From Rosistilla oblonga (lineage in GTDB: Bacteria > Planctomycetota > Planctomycetia > Pirellulales > Pirellulaceae): a stretch of 64,000 bases of DNA. Shown here piece by piece: positions 34,344 to 44,290 of the stretch. The DNA lies in assembly GCF_007751715.1 (NCBI RefSeq), contig NZ_CP036292.1, positions 2,852,001-2,916,000 of the forward strand. The letters run 5' to 3'. The notes below the pieces were generated by a model. The model worked only from the letters and a program-made list of their open reading frames with translations. It made no database searches and was not told where the DNA came from. The position numbers and the translations under genes were made by a program. How positions within the stretch are numbered: the first letter of the stretch is position 1; every line of letters begins with the position of its first letter.

Positions 34344-37175
34344 ATGACTCCCGAACAAAAAGCACGACAAGAGATCGACAAGCAGCTTGAGGCTGCTGGT
34401 TGGATCGTGCAAGACTTCCGTGATCTTCATATCACGGCGAGTCTTGGTGTTGCTGTGCGTGAGTTTCGATTGAAGACCGGCAATGCGGACTATTTGTTGT
34501 ACGTTGACGCCCAGATCATCGGCGTCATCGAAGCCAAACCGGAGAATCACACGCTCACCGGAGTAGAAACGCAGTCCGCCAAGTACATGTCGGGGATGCC
34601 CGAGGAGTATCCGCACTACCGATTGCCGCTGCCGTTCGCTTACGAATCAACCGGCGCAGTCACTCAGTTCACCAACACCCTGAACCCCGATCCCAGAAGC
34701 CGTGAAGTCTTCACGTTCCATCGGCCTGAAGAACTCCTGCGGCTTGTCGAACTTGAAACGCAGGTGCGTGGCCGACTTCAGCAGTTGCCGAAACTGAACA
34801 CGCAGAGGCTCTGGCCGGTACAGATCAAAGCGATCCAAAAACTGGAGCAGTCACTCGCCCAGAATCGACCACGTGCCCTAATACAAATGGCAACAGGTTC
34901 GGGAAAGACGTTCACAGCAGCGTCGTTCATTTATCGACTCATCAAGTTCGCCGATGCAAAGCGTGTGTTGTTTCTGGTGGACCGAGCCAACCTTGGAAGA
35001 CAAACGCTCCGTGAGTTTCAGCAATACGTTAGTCCCTACAACGGGATGACGTTCACTGACGAATACAACGTCCAGCATTTGAAGAAGAACGCCGTCGATC
35101 CGGTCAGCCGAGTCTGCATCAGCACAATTCAGCGAGTCTATTCGATTCTGCAAGGCGACTCAGATTTCGAGGAAGCCAACGAAGAAGGGTCGATGTTCGA
35201 GACCGCATGGGTCAAGGAGCCGGTTCCGGTCGGCTACAACCCTTCGTTACCAATCGAGGAATTCGATTTCATCGTTTGCGACGAATGCCACAGGTCGATC
35301 TATAACCTTTGGCGTCAAGTGCTCGAATACTTCGACTCGTTCATTATCGGACTGACGGCAACGCCCAGCAAGCAGACCATTGGTTTCTTCAATAACAATC
35401 TGGTCATGGACTATGGCCACAATCAGGCCGTCGCCGATGGAGTCAACGTCGGCTTCGATGTCTTCCGAATCAAAACCAAGGTCACAACTGATGGTGCCAC
35501 GCTGGAAGGCGAACCGGGGCTGTTCATTCCACACCGTGATCGCCGCACCCGGCAACAGGTATTGCGTGAAGTAACTGGGGACTACAAGTACGCAGGGAAG
35601 CAACTTGACCGAGATGTCGTCAACCCAAACCAAATTCGGTTGGTAGTCCGCACGTTCCGTGACCGCATGTTTCAGGACATGTTTCCGGGACGCACCGAAG
35701 TTCCCAAGACATTGGTGTTTGCCAAAGACGATTCACACGCCGACGACATCACCAAGATCATTCGTGAAGAGTTTGGGCGAGGCAACGACTTCTGCCAGAA
35801 GATCACCTACCGAACCGGCTTCGTGCAAGTCACGAAGAAGGTCAAAGACAAAGACGGCAAGGAAGTTGAAAAGACGGTCTGGGAAAAGACAGCCAATCTG
35901 AAACCGGAGGAAGTTCTCGCAGAGTTCCGCAACTCTTACAACCCTCGCATCGCTGTCACTGTGGACATGATCTCGACCGGCACCGACGTGAAGCCGCTCG
36001 AATGCCTGTTGTTCATGCGAACGATCAACTCATCCAATTACTACGAACAGATGAAGGGTCGTGGCGTGAGGATCATCGACCCCGATGCGCTCATGATGGT
36101 GACGCCCGATGCCAAGTGTAAAGATCGGTTCGTACTGGTCGATGCTGTCGGTGTCACCGAACAGAAAAAGTCGGACTCGTCTCCCATTGACCGCAAACCG
36201 TCAGTGCCATTGAAGCGAGTCTTGGAGACGGTTGCCAAAGGCGTTGTCGATCCCGACCTGTCATCAACGCTCGCCGCTCGACTGACTCGACTGGAGAAAG
36301 GGCTGGATGATGACCAGCGAGAGAAACTGACCGAGCTTGCAGGCGGCAAGAACATCTCGACGCTTGCTCAGAACATCATGACGGCTCTGAATCCTGACGA
36401 GCAGACGAACCGGCTGGTGGAGAAAGGTGAAGTGGCCGAAGTCGATGATCCGACTGAAGAGCAATTAGACAAGGCCGAGCGAGAGCTACTCAAGACAGCA
36501 ATGAAGCCTTTCCTCGATCCGAAGTTGCGGGAAGGAATCCTGCTGGCGAAAAGCATCTGCGATCAGGTAATTGATGAAGTCACGCCGGATGAATTGATCT
36601 CAGCCGGTTACGATGAGGCAGCGATGGAGAAAGCTCAATCGCTCGTGCAGGACTTCCAACAGTTCATCGAAGAGAACAAAGACGAACTGGATGCCATCCG
36701 AGTCTTCTACAGCCGACCTTACCGGGCTGGACTGTCATTCAAAGCGGTCAAGGAACTGGCATCGGCAATCAAAGCACCGCCGCTATCCGCTGATGCCGAC
36801 AAGTTGTGGGCGGCATACAGAGCCGTTGAACCGCAGGCCGTCAAAGGTAAGTGCGGCAAGCTGGTTGATCTGATTGCCATTGTTCGCCACGCCATCAACC
36901 CGAACCAACCGCTTGTTCCTTACGGCGAAACCGTCGAAGAACAATACACCAATTGGCTATCGGAGCAGGAAGCCGAAGGCGTCACGTTTACATCCGAGCA
37001 ACGTCAATGGCTCGACGCCATCAAGGATCACATTGCCAGCAGTCTGACGATTGAACGTGATGACTTCGAGTACGCTCCGTTCACTCAACTCGGCGGCTTG
37101 GGCAAAGCTCACGATTTGTTTGGTGAGAAGTTGAACGCCATCCTTGCTGAATTGAATGCGAGGTTGGCAGCATGA
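34344..37175 (+). CDS. hsdR: Type I restriction enzyme, R subunit
   Basis: 943 residues. The N-terminal nuclease shows ADYLLYVD (Asp49) and GVIEAKP (Glu63, Lys65). The superfamily 2 translocase follows: Walker A ATGSGKT (183-189), DECH box (313-316), GLTATP, and motif VI-like YEQMKGRGVRI. The R subunit translocates and cuts unmodified DNA. The gene overlaps hsdS by four bases (ATGA). It looks complete. Confidence 0.94.
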   Translation: MTPEQKARQEIDKQLEAAGWIVQDFRDLHITASLGVAVREFRLKTGNADYLLYVDAQIIGVIEAKPENHTLTGVETQSAKYMSGMPEEYPHYRLPLPFAYESTGAVTQFTNTLNPDPRSREVFTFHRPEELLRLVELETQVRGRLQQLPKLNTQRLWPVQIKAIQKLEQSLAQNRPRALIQMATGSGKTFTAASFIYRLIKFADAKRVLFLVDRANLGRQTLREFQQYVSPYNGMTFTDEYNVQHLKKNAVDPVSRVCISTIQRVYSILQGDSDFEEANEEGSMFETAWVKEPVPVGYNPSLPIEEFDFIVCDECHRSIYNLWRQVLEYFDSFIIGLTATPSKQTIGFFNNNLVMDYGHNQAVADGVNVGFDVFRIKTKVTTDGATLEGEPGLFIPHRDRRTRQQVLREVTGDYKYAGKQLDRDVVNPNQIRLVVRTFRDRMFQDMFPGRTEVPKTLVFAKDDSHADDITKIIREEFGRGNDFCQKITYRTGFVQVTKKVKDKDGKEVEKTVWEKTANLKPEEVLAEFRNSYNPRIAVTVDMISTGTDVKPLECLLFMRTINSSNYYEQMKGRGVRIIDPDALMMVTPDAKCKDRFVLVDAVGVTEQKKSDSSPIDRKPSVPLKRVLETVAKGVVDPDLSSTLAARLTRLEKGLDDDQREKLTELAGGKNISTLAQNIMTALNPDEQTNRLVEKGEVAEVDDPTEEQLDKAERELLKTAMKPFLDPKLREGILLAKSICDQVIDEVTPDELISAGYDEAAMEKAQSLVQDFQQFIEENKDELDAIRVFYSRPYRAGLSFKAVKELASAIKAPPLSADADKLWAAYRAVEPQAVKGKCGKLVDLIAIVRHAINPNQPLVPYGETVEEQYTNWLSEQEAEGVTFTSEQRQWLDAIKDHIASSLTIERDDFEYAPFTQLGGLGKAHDLFGEKLNAILAELNARLAA

Positions 37176-39403
37176 GCGAAAAAAACGGGCATCTTGACTC
37201 CGTGATTCAAGAGTTGAATCAGATTGCCGTTCCTGACGGATGGGTACGCACGCCAATCAATGAAATTGGAGATGTTCGTCTTGGGCGTCAACGGTCGCCT
37301 AAGAACAAATCGAAAGAATATCCGACGAAATATCTGCGAGCGGCAAACATTACGTGGCACGGAATCGATGTGTCCGACATCTTGGAGATGGAGTTCCAAC
37401 CAAAGGAACTCAAATCTTACCGGCTACGCCATGGGGATGTCTTGTTGTCCGAAGCGTCGGGTAGTGCCAGCGAGGTTGGCAAGGCAGCAATCTGGAACGG
37501 AGAAATTGAAGATTGCTGTTTTCAAAACACGGTCATCCGATTTCGACCATCAGAAGCGATTCGCCCCCGCTACTCTCTACTGGCCTTCAAACATTTTGCT
37601 CGCAACGGTGTCTTTTCACGTGTGGCGAAAGGCGTTGGAATTCAACATCTTTCTGCGGATCGTTTCTCGGCGATTCCATTCATTCTTCCGCCCCTCGCCG
37701 AGCAAGATCGAATTGTCGAGCGTGCCGAGGAACTGATCTCAGAACTTGATGCGGGTGTTGCATCTCTCAAGCGAGTGCAAGCCAACTTAAAACGATATCG
37801 GGCATCAGTGTTGAAGACTGCGGTGGAAGGAAAAGTCACCGAAGAATGGCGAGCCAAGCACTCGCCGAAAGAAACCGGCGAACAACTGCTCAAACGCACC
37901 CTCGAAGAACGCCGTCGAAAATGGGAATCCGCTCAACTCGCCGACTACGAAGCCAAGGGCAAAGAGCCACCAAAGAACTGGCAGGCACGTTACAAAGAGC
38001 CTGATGCTCTCGACACATCGCAGTTACCGGCACTCCCTGAGAGTTGGTGTTGGGCAAGGATTAGCCAAGTTGGTCATGTTCAACTTGGTCGTCAACGATC
38101 TCCCAAACACCATACCGGCACGCACATGCGACCATACTTGCGTGTCGCCAATGTGTTTGAAGACCGTATCGACACGTCGGATGTCATGGAGATGAACTTC
38201 ACTCCAGCCGAGTTCGAGAACTATGCGCTTCGACATGGCGACATCCTTCTGAATGAGGGGCAAAGCCACGAACTGGTCGGGCGTCCGGCAATGTATCGTG
38301 ATGAGGTTCCGGGATGCTGTTTCACGAATACTCTTGTCCGTTTTCGTGTAGCTGACGGCTTGGATCGAGACTTTGCTCTGCGTGTGTTCTTGGCATACCT
38401 CAAGAACGGTCGCTTCCAGAAGATCGCAAGCATCACGGTCAATATCGCCCACCTCGGCGCAGGTCGATTTGCCGAACTCGAATTCCCACTGCCGCCAGAA
38501 GATGAGCAGGCAGAAATCGTCAGGATCGTTGATGAACTCTTCTCGCAGATCGATGCTGCTGAATTGGCAGTCCAGCACGGGATGAAGAGAGCCGCACGTC
38601 TACGGCAGAGCATTCTCAAAGATGCCTTTGAAGGAAAACTGGTCGCTCAAGATCCAGCCGACGAACCGGCATCAAAACTTCTCGCCCGCATCCAAGCCGA
38701 ACGACAAGCAGCCGCCCCCAAGCCAAAGAAGAAGTCCACTCAGCGCACTCCACGAGTCCCCAAGAAGATCACTCAGCGTCGTGGTGCCATCGTCGCTTAC
38801 ACGATTGCTCATGCGAACGGAAAGGCAACACGCAAGTCGGAAGCACTGGGACGCACCAAACTCGTCAAAGCTCTGTACATCGCACAGACACATGAAGAAC
38901 TCGATCTTCAATTTGGTTTTCAACGGTACGCCGCTGGTCCGTTTGACGAAGCCTTCTACAAGCTCGAAGGCACGGGCAACAAGAACGACTGGTTCACGAC
39001 CAAAGAGCGAGACAACTTCGGCGTCACTTACCATCCTGCTGACAACACGGACTCCATGTGTGAGGAAGCGACGGAATTCCTCGGCGACCGCAAAGACAGC
39101 ATCGACCGCCTGCTAACTCACGTCGCCAAGATGGACATGAAGCAAGCCGAACTCTTCGCCACCACCTATGCCGCATGGAACGACCTTCTGATCGACGGAC
39201 GAGAAGCCACCGAAGCCAGCATCATCGAAGAGTTCTACGGCTGGGACGAATCCAAGAAGAAGTTCAAAAAGCCAGAGATCAAGAAGCAACTGAAGTGGAT
39301 GCGTTCCGAAGGCTACGTGCCAACCGGAAAGGGTGAGCGAACGGAGACACGAACAAAAGAGACAAAGCTGCCCTCGAAGCGACGGAGAAAGAACAATGCC
39401 TAA
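37172..39403 (+). CDS. hsdS: Type I restriction enzyme, S subunit with C-terminal extension
   Basis: 743 residues, much longer than the usual 400-600. Two target-recognition domains: residues 20-210 (VRLGRQRSPKNKS...PLAEQDRIVERAEELI) and 290-480 (VQLGRQRSPKHHT...PEDEQAEIVRIVDELF), each followed by the conserved helix (LKRYRASVLKTAVEGKV; ARLRQSILKDAFEGKL). Both TRDs open with the same LGRQRSPK phrase. After residue 520 a basic linker leads to a 200-residue domain (LGRTKLVKALYIAQTHEEL...FQRYAAGPFDEAFYKLE) that recalls Panacea/DUF4065-like domains. S sets the DNA target; the tail may bind another partner. Confidence 0.9.
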   Translation: MSEKNGHLDSVIQELNQIAVPDGWVRTPINEIGDVRLGRQRSPKNKSKEYPTKYLRAANITWHGIDVSDILEMEFQPKELKSYRLRHGDVLLSEASGSASEVGKAAIWNGEIEDCCFQNTVIRFRPSEAIRPRYSLLAFKHFARNGVFSRVAKGVGIQHLSADRFSAIPFILPPLAEQDRIVERAEELISELDAGVASLKRVQANLKRYRASVLKTAVEGKVTEEWRAKHSPKETGEQLLKRTLEERRRKWESAQLADYEAKGKEPPKNWQARYKEPDALDTSQLPALPESWCWARISQVGHVQLGRQRSPKHHTGTHMRPYLRVANVFEDRIDTSDVMEMNFTPAEFENYALRHGDILLNEGQSHELVGRPAMYRDEVPGCCFTNTLVRFRVADGLDRDFALRVFLAYLKNGRFQKIASITVNIAHLGAGRFAELEFPLPPEDEQAEIVRIVDELFSQIDAAELAVQHGMKRAARLRQSILKDAFEGKLVAQDPADEPASKLLARIQAERQAAAPKPKKKSTQRTPRVPKKITQRRGAIVAYTIAHANGKATRKSEALGRTKLVKALYIAQTHEELDLQFGFQRYAAGPFDEAFYKLEGTGNKNDWFTTKERDNFGVTYHPADNTDSMCEEATEFLGDRKDSIDRLLTHVAKMDMKQAELFATTYAAWNDLLIDGREATEASIIEEFYGWDESKKKFKKPEIKKQLKWMRSEGYVPTGKGERTETRTKETKLPSKRRRKNNA

Positions 39404-40361
39404 AGTGCAGCGGCCAGAATACGAGCCCATCGAATTGGCGTGCGAGAATTACAAGTGCAAGAAGCCATTTTCCAAGTCGCTGACACCATCTGAATTTAGC
39501 GAATGGGCTGAAGAGCAGGATGACGAATGTTGGTGCGGATCGTGCGGGGAAGAACTTTCCGTCTCGAACCTGTCTCTCTATTGCTACATCTGTCACGCCG
39601 ATGTCGATTACATGAGTTTGCCGGACGCTCTTCACTGGCTTGAAGAACGATGCCCGCATTGTGCAGGCAGAGATGTCTGGGAAGCAGACTTCTACTCGGT
39701 TAGTGTCGCCGGTTCTTGGTCTCACGTGTACGGCGAATACGACTGGTCGGCCAGCGGAAAACGCAGAGACGAGTTAGAACGAGAAACACGGACAGATTAC
39801 TGGGAAGGCGTTGTTCATTTCTGCTCTGCGGAAGAATTCATTTCCATCTACAAAGAGCGACGGATCAAGGCAGAGCCGACTGGCCTCTACGGCAGGCGAA
39901 ATCCCAAAGAAACAAAGGCGGTCTGCCTGAGTGAAACGACGGAACCTAACTGGGAAGAGATCAAAGACATCCATGGTCAGTATGGATTCGTATTTCGCAA
40001 ACGAGACATGATCGCATTGGAGGGCGCACCTGCGATCTATCTGCCTCAGTCGGTCATCGATGAAATGAAATCGACTGGTGATGTGATTCCACGCAAACTC
40101 TGGCCATATCTTTCAAAGCTAAAAATCCCATCGGCCTCGAAAGGAAAGAAACATGATTTCCTTCACGAGCGAGAATGGAGGGTGCCACGGGATATCGACT
40201 TCAACAAGACTCGGCCATACGCAGTGACCTTTCCGAAGCGACGACCGGGCATTGAAGAGGAAGAGTTGATTCTCTACGCAGCACAGGAATTCCAAGAGCT
40301 TTCCGGTTCTGAATTCAAGGAAGACGCATCACATTCTGACCCGACGCCGGGGGCCTTTTAG
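39396..40361 (+). CDS. Zinc-ribbon protein with AbiGi-like C-terminal domain
   Basis: 321 residues; the start at 39396 overlaps the hsdS stop by eight bases (ATGCCTAA). The N-terminus has paired cysteines CENYKC, CWCGSC, CYIC and CPHC, likely two zinc ribbons. The C-terminal part (VVHFCSAEEFISIYKERRIKA...KAVCLSETTEP...YGFVFRKRDMIALEGAPAIYLP...HEREWRVPRDIDF) follows a pattern I associate with AbiGi-type or ART-like proteins. The assignment is by eye. Its tight coupling with hsdS and the FokI-like gene argues for a structural or accessory defence role. Confidence 0.55.
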   Translation: MPKVQRPEYEPIELACENYKCKKPFSKSLTPSEFSEWAEEQDDECWCGSCGEELSVSNLSLYCYICHADVDYMSLPDALHWLEERCPHCAGRDVWEADFYSVSVAGSWSHVYGEYDWSASGKRRDELERETRTDYWEGVVHFCSAEEFISIYKERRIKAEPTGLYGRRNPKETKAVCLSETTEPNWEEIKDIHGQYGFVFRKRDMIALEGAPAIYLPQSVIDEMKSTGDVIPRKLWPYLSKLKIPSASKGKKHDFLHEREWRVPRDIDFNKTRPYAVTFPKRRPGIEEEELILYAAQEFQELSGSEFKEDASHSDPTPGAF

Positions 40362-40363
40362 AC

Positions 40364-41752
40364 ATGATTCTTACTCCCGAGCAACAAAGCCGAGCCATCG
40401 AGGTCATGCAGGAATACCTCGCTGCACCGCAAGGCCCAGAAGGTGTAACACCTGCCGAGGCTTCCACAGAACGTGATCGCCAGCGAATCGAATTGATTGA
40501 GGGTGAGTTACTGCCTTTGGTCCAAGCCTACTTGGCCGGACAGACTCCGCTGGACGAGTTCAAATCCAAAGTAGATGGCATCAACAAACGAAATGAGCAC
40601 TGGGGGTTCAAGGGCATCAAAGGGCAGATGTTCTTCAACATGGTCGTCAATGTCTCCAGTGATCCGGGAGAGTGCGATCAGGAACTCAAATCCGCCATTG
40701 CTGTTCCGACAAGCGAAGACATGGCCCGCAGCCGTATCAGGACGTTCGCCAGTTACGTTCGCCGACTTGGAGAGGAGCATGTCGAGGGTGGCAGATCGAA
40801 GCAGGGACGACCAAAGGCAGGAAGCATTCCATTCTTCCTGTCATATTTCTGGCAGCTTCAGAGTCGTGATGTTTGGCCGGTGTACTACACCAACGGCGTG
40901 AAGACGATGAGCGACCTCAATCTCTGGTTGCCAACCGATGACCTCGCTGCGGACTATATCTCGTTCAAACATCTTCACGAAGAATTGGCAGCACTGTTCA
41001 CCGAGAAGAGCGGGGAGAAGTTTGGGCTGTACGACGTTGAGCACGTCTTCTGGTTCAAAGGAGGGAATCCCTACGGCGGGTCAAAGCCGCTGCCCAAAGA
41101 GCAAATCGAACCAACCGTTGAAGAGCCTGACGAGATCATTGTCGCCCCAAAGTTGGATCGACTGCCCGACAGCTACGTTCCTCCAGTGATCGCTGTCTTG
41201 CCACGTATCGCTGCGAACGAGGCTGGGTTTGACGACTTGGCAAAGGCATCCGGTATCAGCCTGTCCAGAGCGTTTGAAAAGAACATTCATGCGGCATTCA
41301 CAATCCTTGGATTCGACGCAAAGTTGCTGGGTCAGGGAGGTGGGCGGGTGCCGGATGGCATTGCTGTTGAACACGACAGTTCCTACGCCCTCATCTGGGA
41401 TGCCAAGGTTCGTGGTGACGGCTACAGCATGGGCACAGATGACCGGACGATTCGAGAGTACATCACGACTCAAAGCCGGGAGTTGAAACGCCGCCGTTCG
41501 ATCCGAAACGTCTACTACGTCGTCGTGTCGAGCGAATTCTCCGACGACTTCGACGAATCGATCCGCTCCATGAAGATGGAAACGGAGATCAGCGAAGTGT
41601 GCCTCTTGGAAGCATCGGCACTCGTCTCCATTGTGGACGCCAAGTTGCGTGATCCACTTCAGGTCAGCCTCGGACCAGACGGTGTACAACGTCTCTTCAG
41701 CACCAGCGGAATAGTAAACGTCGAAACAGTGCGACAAAACCTCATCGGATAG
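40364..41752 (+). CDS. FokI-type PD-(D/E)XK nuclease with novel N-terminal region
   Basis: 462 residues, starting two bases after the previous stop. The C-terminal 160 residues closely match the order of the FokI cleavage domain: GGGRVPDGI (Asp331), LIWDAK (Asp346, Lys348), GYSMG, REYI, YYVVVSSEF and LLEASALVSIV, finishing with LFSTSGI. The N-terminal 270 residues contain FKGIKGQMFFNMVV and IPFFLSYFWQLQSRDVWPVYY, unlike the FokI DNA-recognition domain. It lies inside the type I restriction operon, between hsdS and hsdM, and may be recruited by it. Confidence 0.75.
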   Translation: MILTPEQQSRAIEVMQEYLAAPQGPEGVTPAEASTERDRQRIELIEGELLPLVQAYLAGQTPLDEFKSKVDGINKRNEHWGFKGIKGQMFFNMVVNVSSDPGECDQELKSAIAVPTSEDMARSRIRTFASYVRRLGEEHVEGGRSKQGRPKAGSIPFFLSYFWQLQSRDVWPVYYTNGVKTMSDLNLWLPTDDLAADYISFKHLHEELAALFTEKSGEKFGLYDVEHVFWFKGGNPYGGSKPLPKEQIEPTVEEPDEIIVAPKLDRLPDSYVPPVIAVLPRIAANEAGFDDLAKASGISLSRAFEKNIHAAFTILGFDAKLLGQGGGRVPDGIAVEHDSSYALIWDAKVRGDGYSMGTDDRTIREYITTQSRELKRRRSIRNVYYVVVSSEFSDDFDESIRSMKMETEISEVCLLEASALVSIVDAKLRDPLQVSLGPDGVQRLFSTSGIVNVETVRQNLIG

Positions 41753-41760
41753 TCCTTGGA

Positions 41761-43257
41761 ATGTCGAATCCCACCAGTCAAATCGTAAACAAAGCATGGA
41801 ACTTTGCTCATGTTCTCCGTGACGACGGACTGTCGTACATGGGGTACACGGAGCAGATCACGTTCCTTTTGTTTCTGAAGATGGCCGACGAGCAGTCAAA
41901 GCCACCATACAACCGTGAACCCATCGTCCCCAAGAAGTTCAACTGGGAGAGCCTGACGAAACGAGACGGCGACGATCTGCTCATTCACTATCGCCACTTG
42001 CTGGAAGAGCTTGGCAAGAAGTCGGGAATGCTCGGCGAGATTTTCCGTCGAGCAAGGCCAGAGATTCAGAACCCGTCTATTCTCCGCCGCCTCATCGTTG
42101 ACTTGATTGAAGCCGAAGACTGGTCGAAGCTCGAAGCCGATGTCAAAGGCGACATCTATGAAGGAATGCTGGCTCGCAGTGCGGCGGAATCACCCAAAGG
42201 AGCCGGGCAATACTTTACGCCTCGTGAACTCATCAAGGCCATCGTCGATTGTGTTCAACCGACGCCCGAAGACATTGTTGCAGATCCAGCCGCAGGGACG
42301 GGCGGATTTCTCCTGAGTGCTCACCAGTACGTTCTCGACCATCACAAAGACCTCGACCGAGATCAGAAGAAGCACCTGAAGTCAGGTTTCGTCAAAGGAT
42401 GGGAACTCGTGCCCAACACGGCTCGCCTTTGCATCATGAACCTGTATCTACATGGCGTTGAGAGTGACCCAAGTCCGATCCATTCCGGCGTCGATGCTCT
42501 GGCGAGTGAGCCCGGCGAGAAGGATCGCTGCACGTTGTTGCTGACTAATCCGCCGTTCGGCAAGAAAAGCAGTATTGCCATCGTCAACGAGGAAGGCGAT
42601 CTGGAAAAAGACGATTCAACCTACGAACGAACCGACTTCTACACAACAACTAAGAACAAGCAACTCAACTTTCTTCAACATGCCAAGTCGCTGTTGAAGG
42701 TTGGTGGACGCTGCGCCGTTGTCGTACCGGACAATGTTCTGTTCGAGGGTGGTTCCGGTGAAACCGTTCGTCGAAAGCTCCTTCAACAATGCGATGTCCA
42801 CACACTTCTTCGGTTACCCACGGGCATCTTTTATGCCCAAGGGGTCAAAGCAAACGTTTTATTTTTCGATGCAAAGCCTGCTCAAGAGAAGGCTTGGACC
42901 AAACGCCTGTGGGTTTACGACCTGAGAACGAACATGCACTTCACGCTGAAGACAAACCCGTTGAAGCGGAGTGATCTGGATGAGTTCGTCAAGTGTTACA
43001 AGCCAGGAGAGCCACGGGACAAACGACGAGCGACATGGTCCGAAGAGAAAGCCGAAGGTCGCTGGCGATCTTACACGCATGACGAGCTTATTAAGCGAGA
43101 CAAAATCAACCTCGATCTCTTTTGGCTTAAAGACGACAGCCTCGAAAACTCAGCCGACCTGCCAGCCCCAGACATCCTTGCTCAAGAAATTGCTGATGAC
43201 CTTGAGACGGCGCTGGAACAATTTCAGTCGATTGCGTCCGCACTGAACAAGGAATGA
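41761..43257 (+). CDS. hsdM: Type I restriction enzyme, M subunit (N6-adenine methyltransferase)
   Basis: 498 residues. The helical HsdM N-terminal domain (VNKAWNFAHVLRDDGLSYMGYTEQITFLLFLKMADE) precedes the methyltransferase core with SAM site DPAAGTGGF (175-183), GQYFTPREL, and catalytic motif IV NPPFG (263-267). It methylates adenine in the HsdS target to protect self DNA. Its place at the end of the R-S-...-M order, behind two accessory genes, is unusual. Confidence 0.94.
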   Translation: MSNPTSQIVNKAWNFAHVLRDDGLSYMGYTEQITFLLFLKMADEQSKPPYNREPIVPKKFNWESLTKRDGDDLLIHYRHLLEELGKKSGMLGEIFRRARPEIQNPSILRRLIVDLIEAEDWSKLEADVKGDIYEGMLARSAAESPKGAGQYFTPRELIKAIVDCVQPTPEDIVADPAAGTGGFLLSAHQYVLDHHKDLDRDQKKHLKSGFVKGWELVPNTARLCIMNLYLHGVESDPSPIHSGVDALASEPGEKDRCTLLLTNPPFGKKSSIAIVNEEGDLEKDDSTYERTDFYTTTKNKQLNFLQHAKSLLKVGGRCAVVVPDNVLFEGGSGETVRRKLLQQCDVHTLLRLPTGIFYAQGVKANVLFFDAKPAQEKAWTKRLWVYDLRTNMHFTLKTNPLKRSDLDEFVKCYKPGEPRDKRRATWSEEKAEGRWRSYTHDELIKRDKINLDLFWLKDDSLENSADLPAPDILAQEIADDLETALEQFQSIASALNKE

Positions 43258-43319
43258 ACATGCAAGACAACAATTGATGGATCATGCAACCATGAAACTG
43301 CAAACCGAGAGTCACTCCG

Positions 43320-44276
43320 ATGCCAGAATGCGAATTCTCTGAAGACGAATATGAAGATGCGTTGATCGACGAATTGAAGAATCAATATGGGCCTGGCCGT
43401 ATCCATTTCAAGCCATCACGCACGCTGGAGAATTCACTTGGCTATGACTTTGCGATCGAAACCAATTACGACTATTTCCGTCGTCCTGGCGTCATGCTTG
43501 ATGACCCTCGCCTGCTAGGTCTCGTTCCACCCCAGCGTCGAGCAATGATCCCAGGCAGGTTCGTTACGGCGCTTGTACAATGCAAAATCCCGTACCATGT
43601 GAGCCGAAGACACGCAACAACGCAGCACATCTTTGACTACTGGCGTGAGCCGTACTTCCGGTTTGATCTCGACAGTGAGCAGAATCAAAAGCTCGCTGAT
43701 ACTGAACAGGCTTTGCAAAGCCTTGCTCTTGTTCGTTATGGAACACCCTGTTTTGCGACATTCTCAGAAATCGAAGGATGGTCGGCAGCGAGGTTAGTAA
43801 CGCAACGCACGCATTTTCAATCCCCTGCCCGCACACTTGGTCATCGACTCTACACCTATGTGTCGCCATTGCGGCCAGGAAGAGCTTACTCCACGCCTGA
43901 AGACATCCCACCCGATTTCCTTGCACCAAAACTGGTTCGCTTGGGTGAAAGTGTTCCGAATATGCGTTGGTGTGCATACGTACTTTTGATCTGGCAATCG
44001 CTTCTTAGATCTAAGGGCCTGACACAGAGTTTGGGAATTGAAACTGGGGATCTCAACGCTGCCGACCTTGCGCTTGGCCAACTAGCTGATCTGCCGCTCG
44101 ACCCACTGGGTTTGCTGGACGTTGAGACCCAGATCGGATTTACAAATGCTCTGAACCAAGAAGGGCAATTGGCTTCGCTTCGCTATTATGCGGCTATGAT
44201 TTTTGCTATTCATAGGATCTTCCGATCACAGCTTCGATGCAAGTGGAACGTTTTCTGGACATCAACTCAAGGCTGA
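43320..44276 (+). CDS. Hypothetical protein with PD-(D/E)XK-like N-terminus
   Basis: 318 residues, 62 bases after hsdM. N-terminal FSEDEYEDALIDELKNQYG, then LGYDFAIETNYDYF and FVTALVQCKIP, could be the E...D...QxK order of a PD-(D/E)XK nuclease. The remainder (FDYWREPYFRFDLD, FATFSEIEGWSAARLV) has no known motif. Codon use and spacing support a real gene of the defence operon. Nuclease assignment is inference from motif spacing. Confidence 0.5.
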   Translation: MPECEFSEDEYEDALIDELKNQYGPGRIHFKPSRTLENSLGYDFAIETNYDYFRRPGVMLDDPRLLGLVPPQRRAMIPGRFVTALVQCKIPYHVSRRHATTQHIFDYWREPYFRFDLDSEQNQKLADTEQALQSLALVRYGTPCFATFSEIEGWSAARLVTQRTHFQSPARTLGHRLYTYVSPLRPGRAYSTPEDIPPDFLAPKLVRLGESVPNMRWCAYVLLIWQSLLRSKGLTQSLGIETGDLNAADLALGQLADLPLDPLGLLDVETQIGFTNALNQEGQLASLRYYAAMIFAIHRIFRSQLRCKWNVFWTSTQG

Positions 44277-44290
44277 CATAGGTAGAATCC

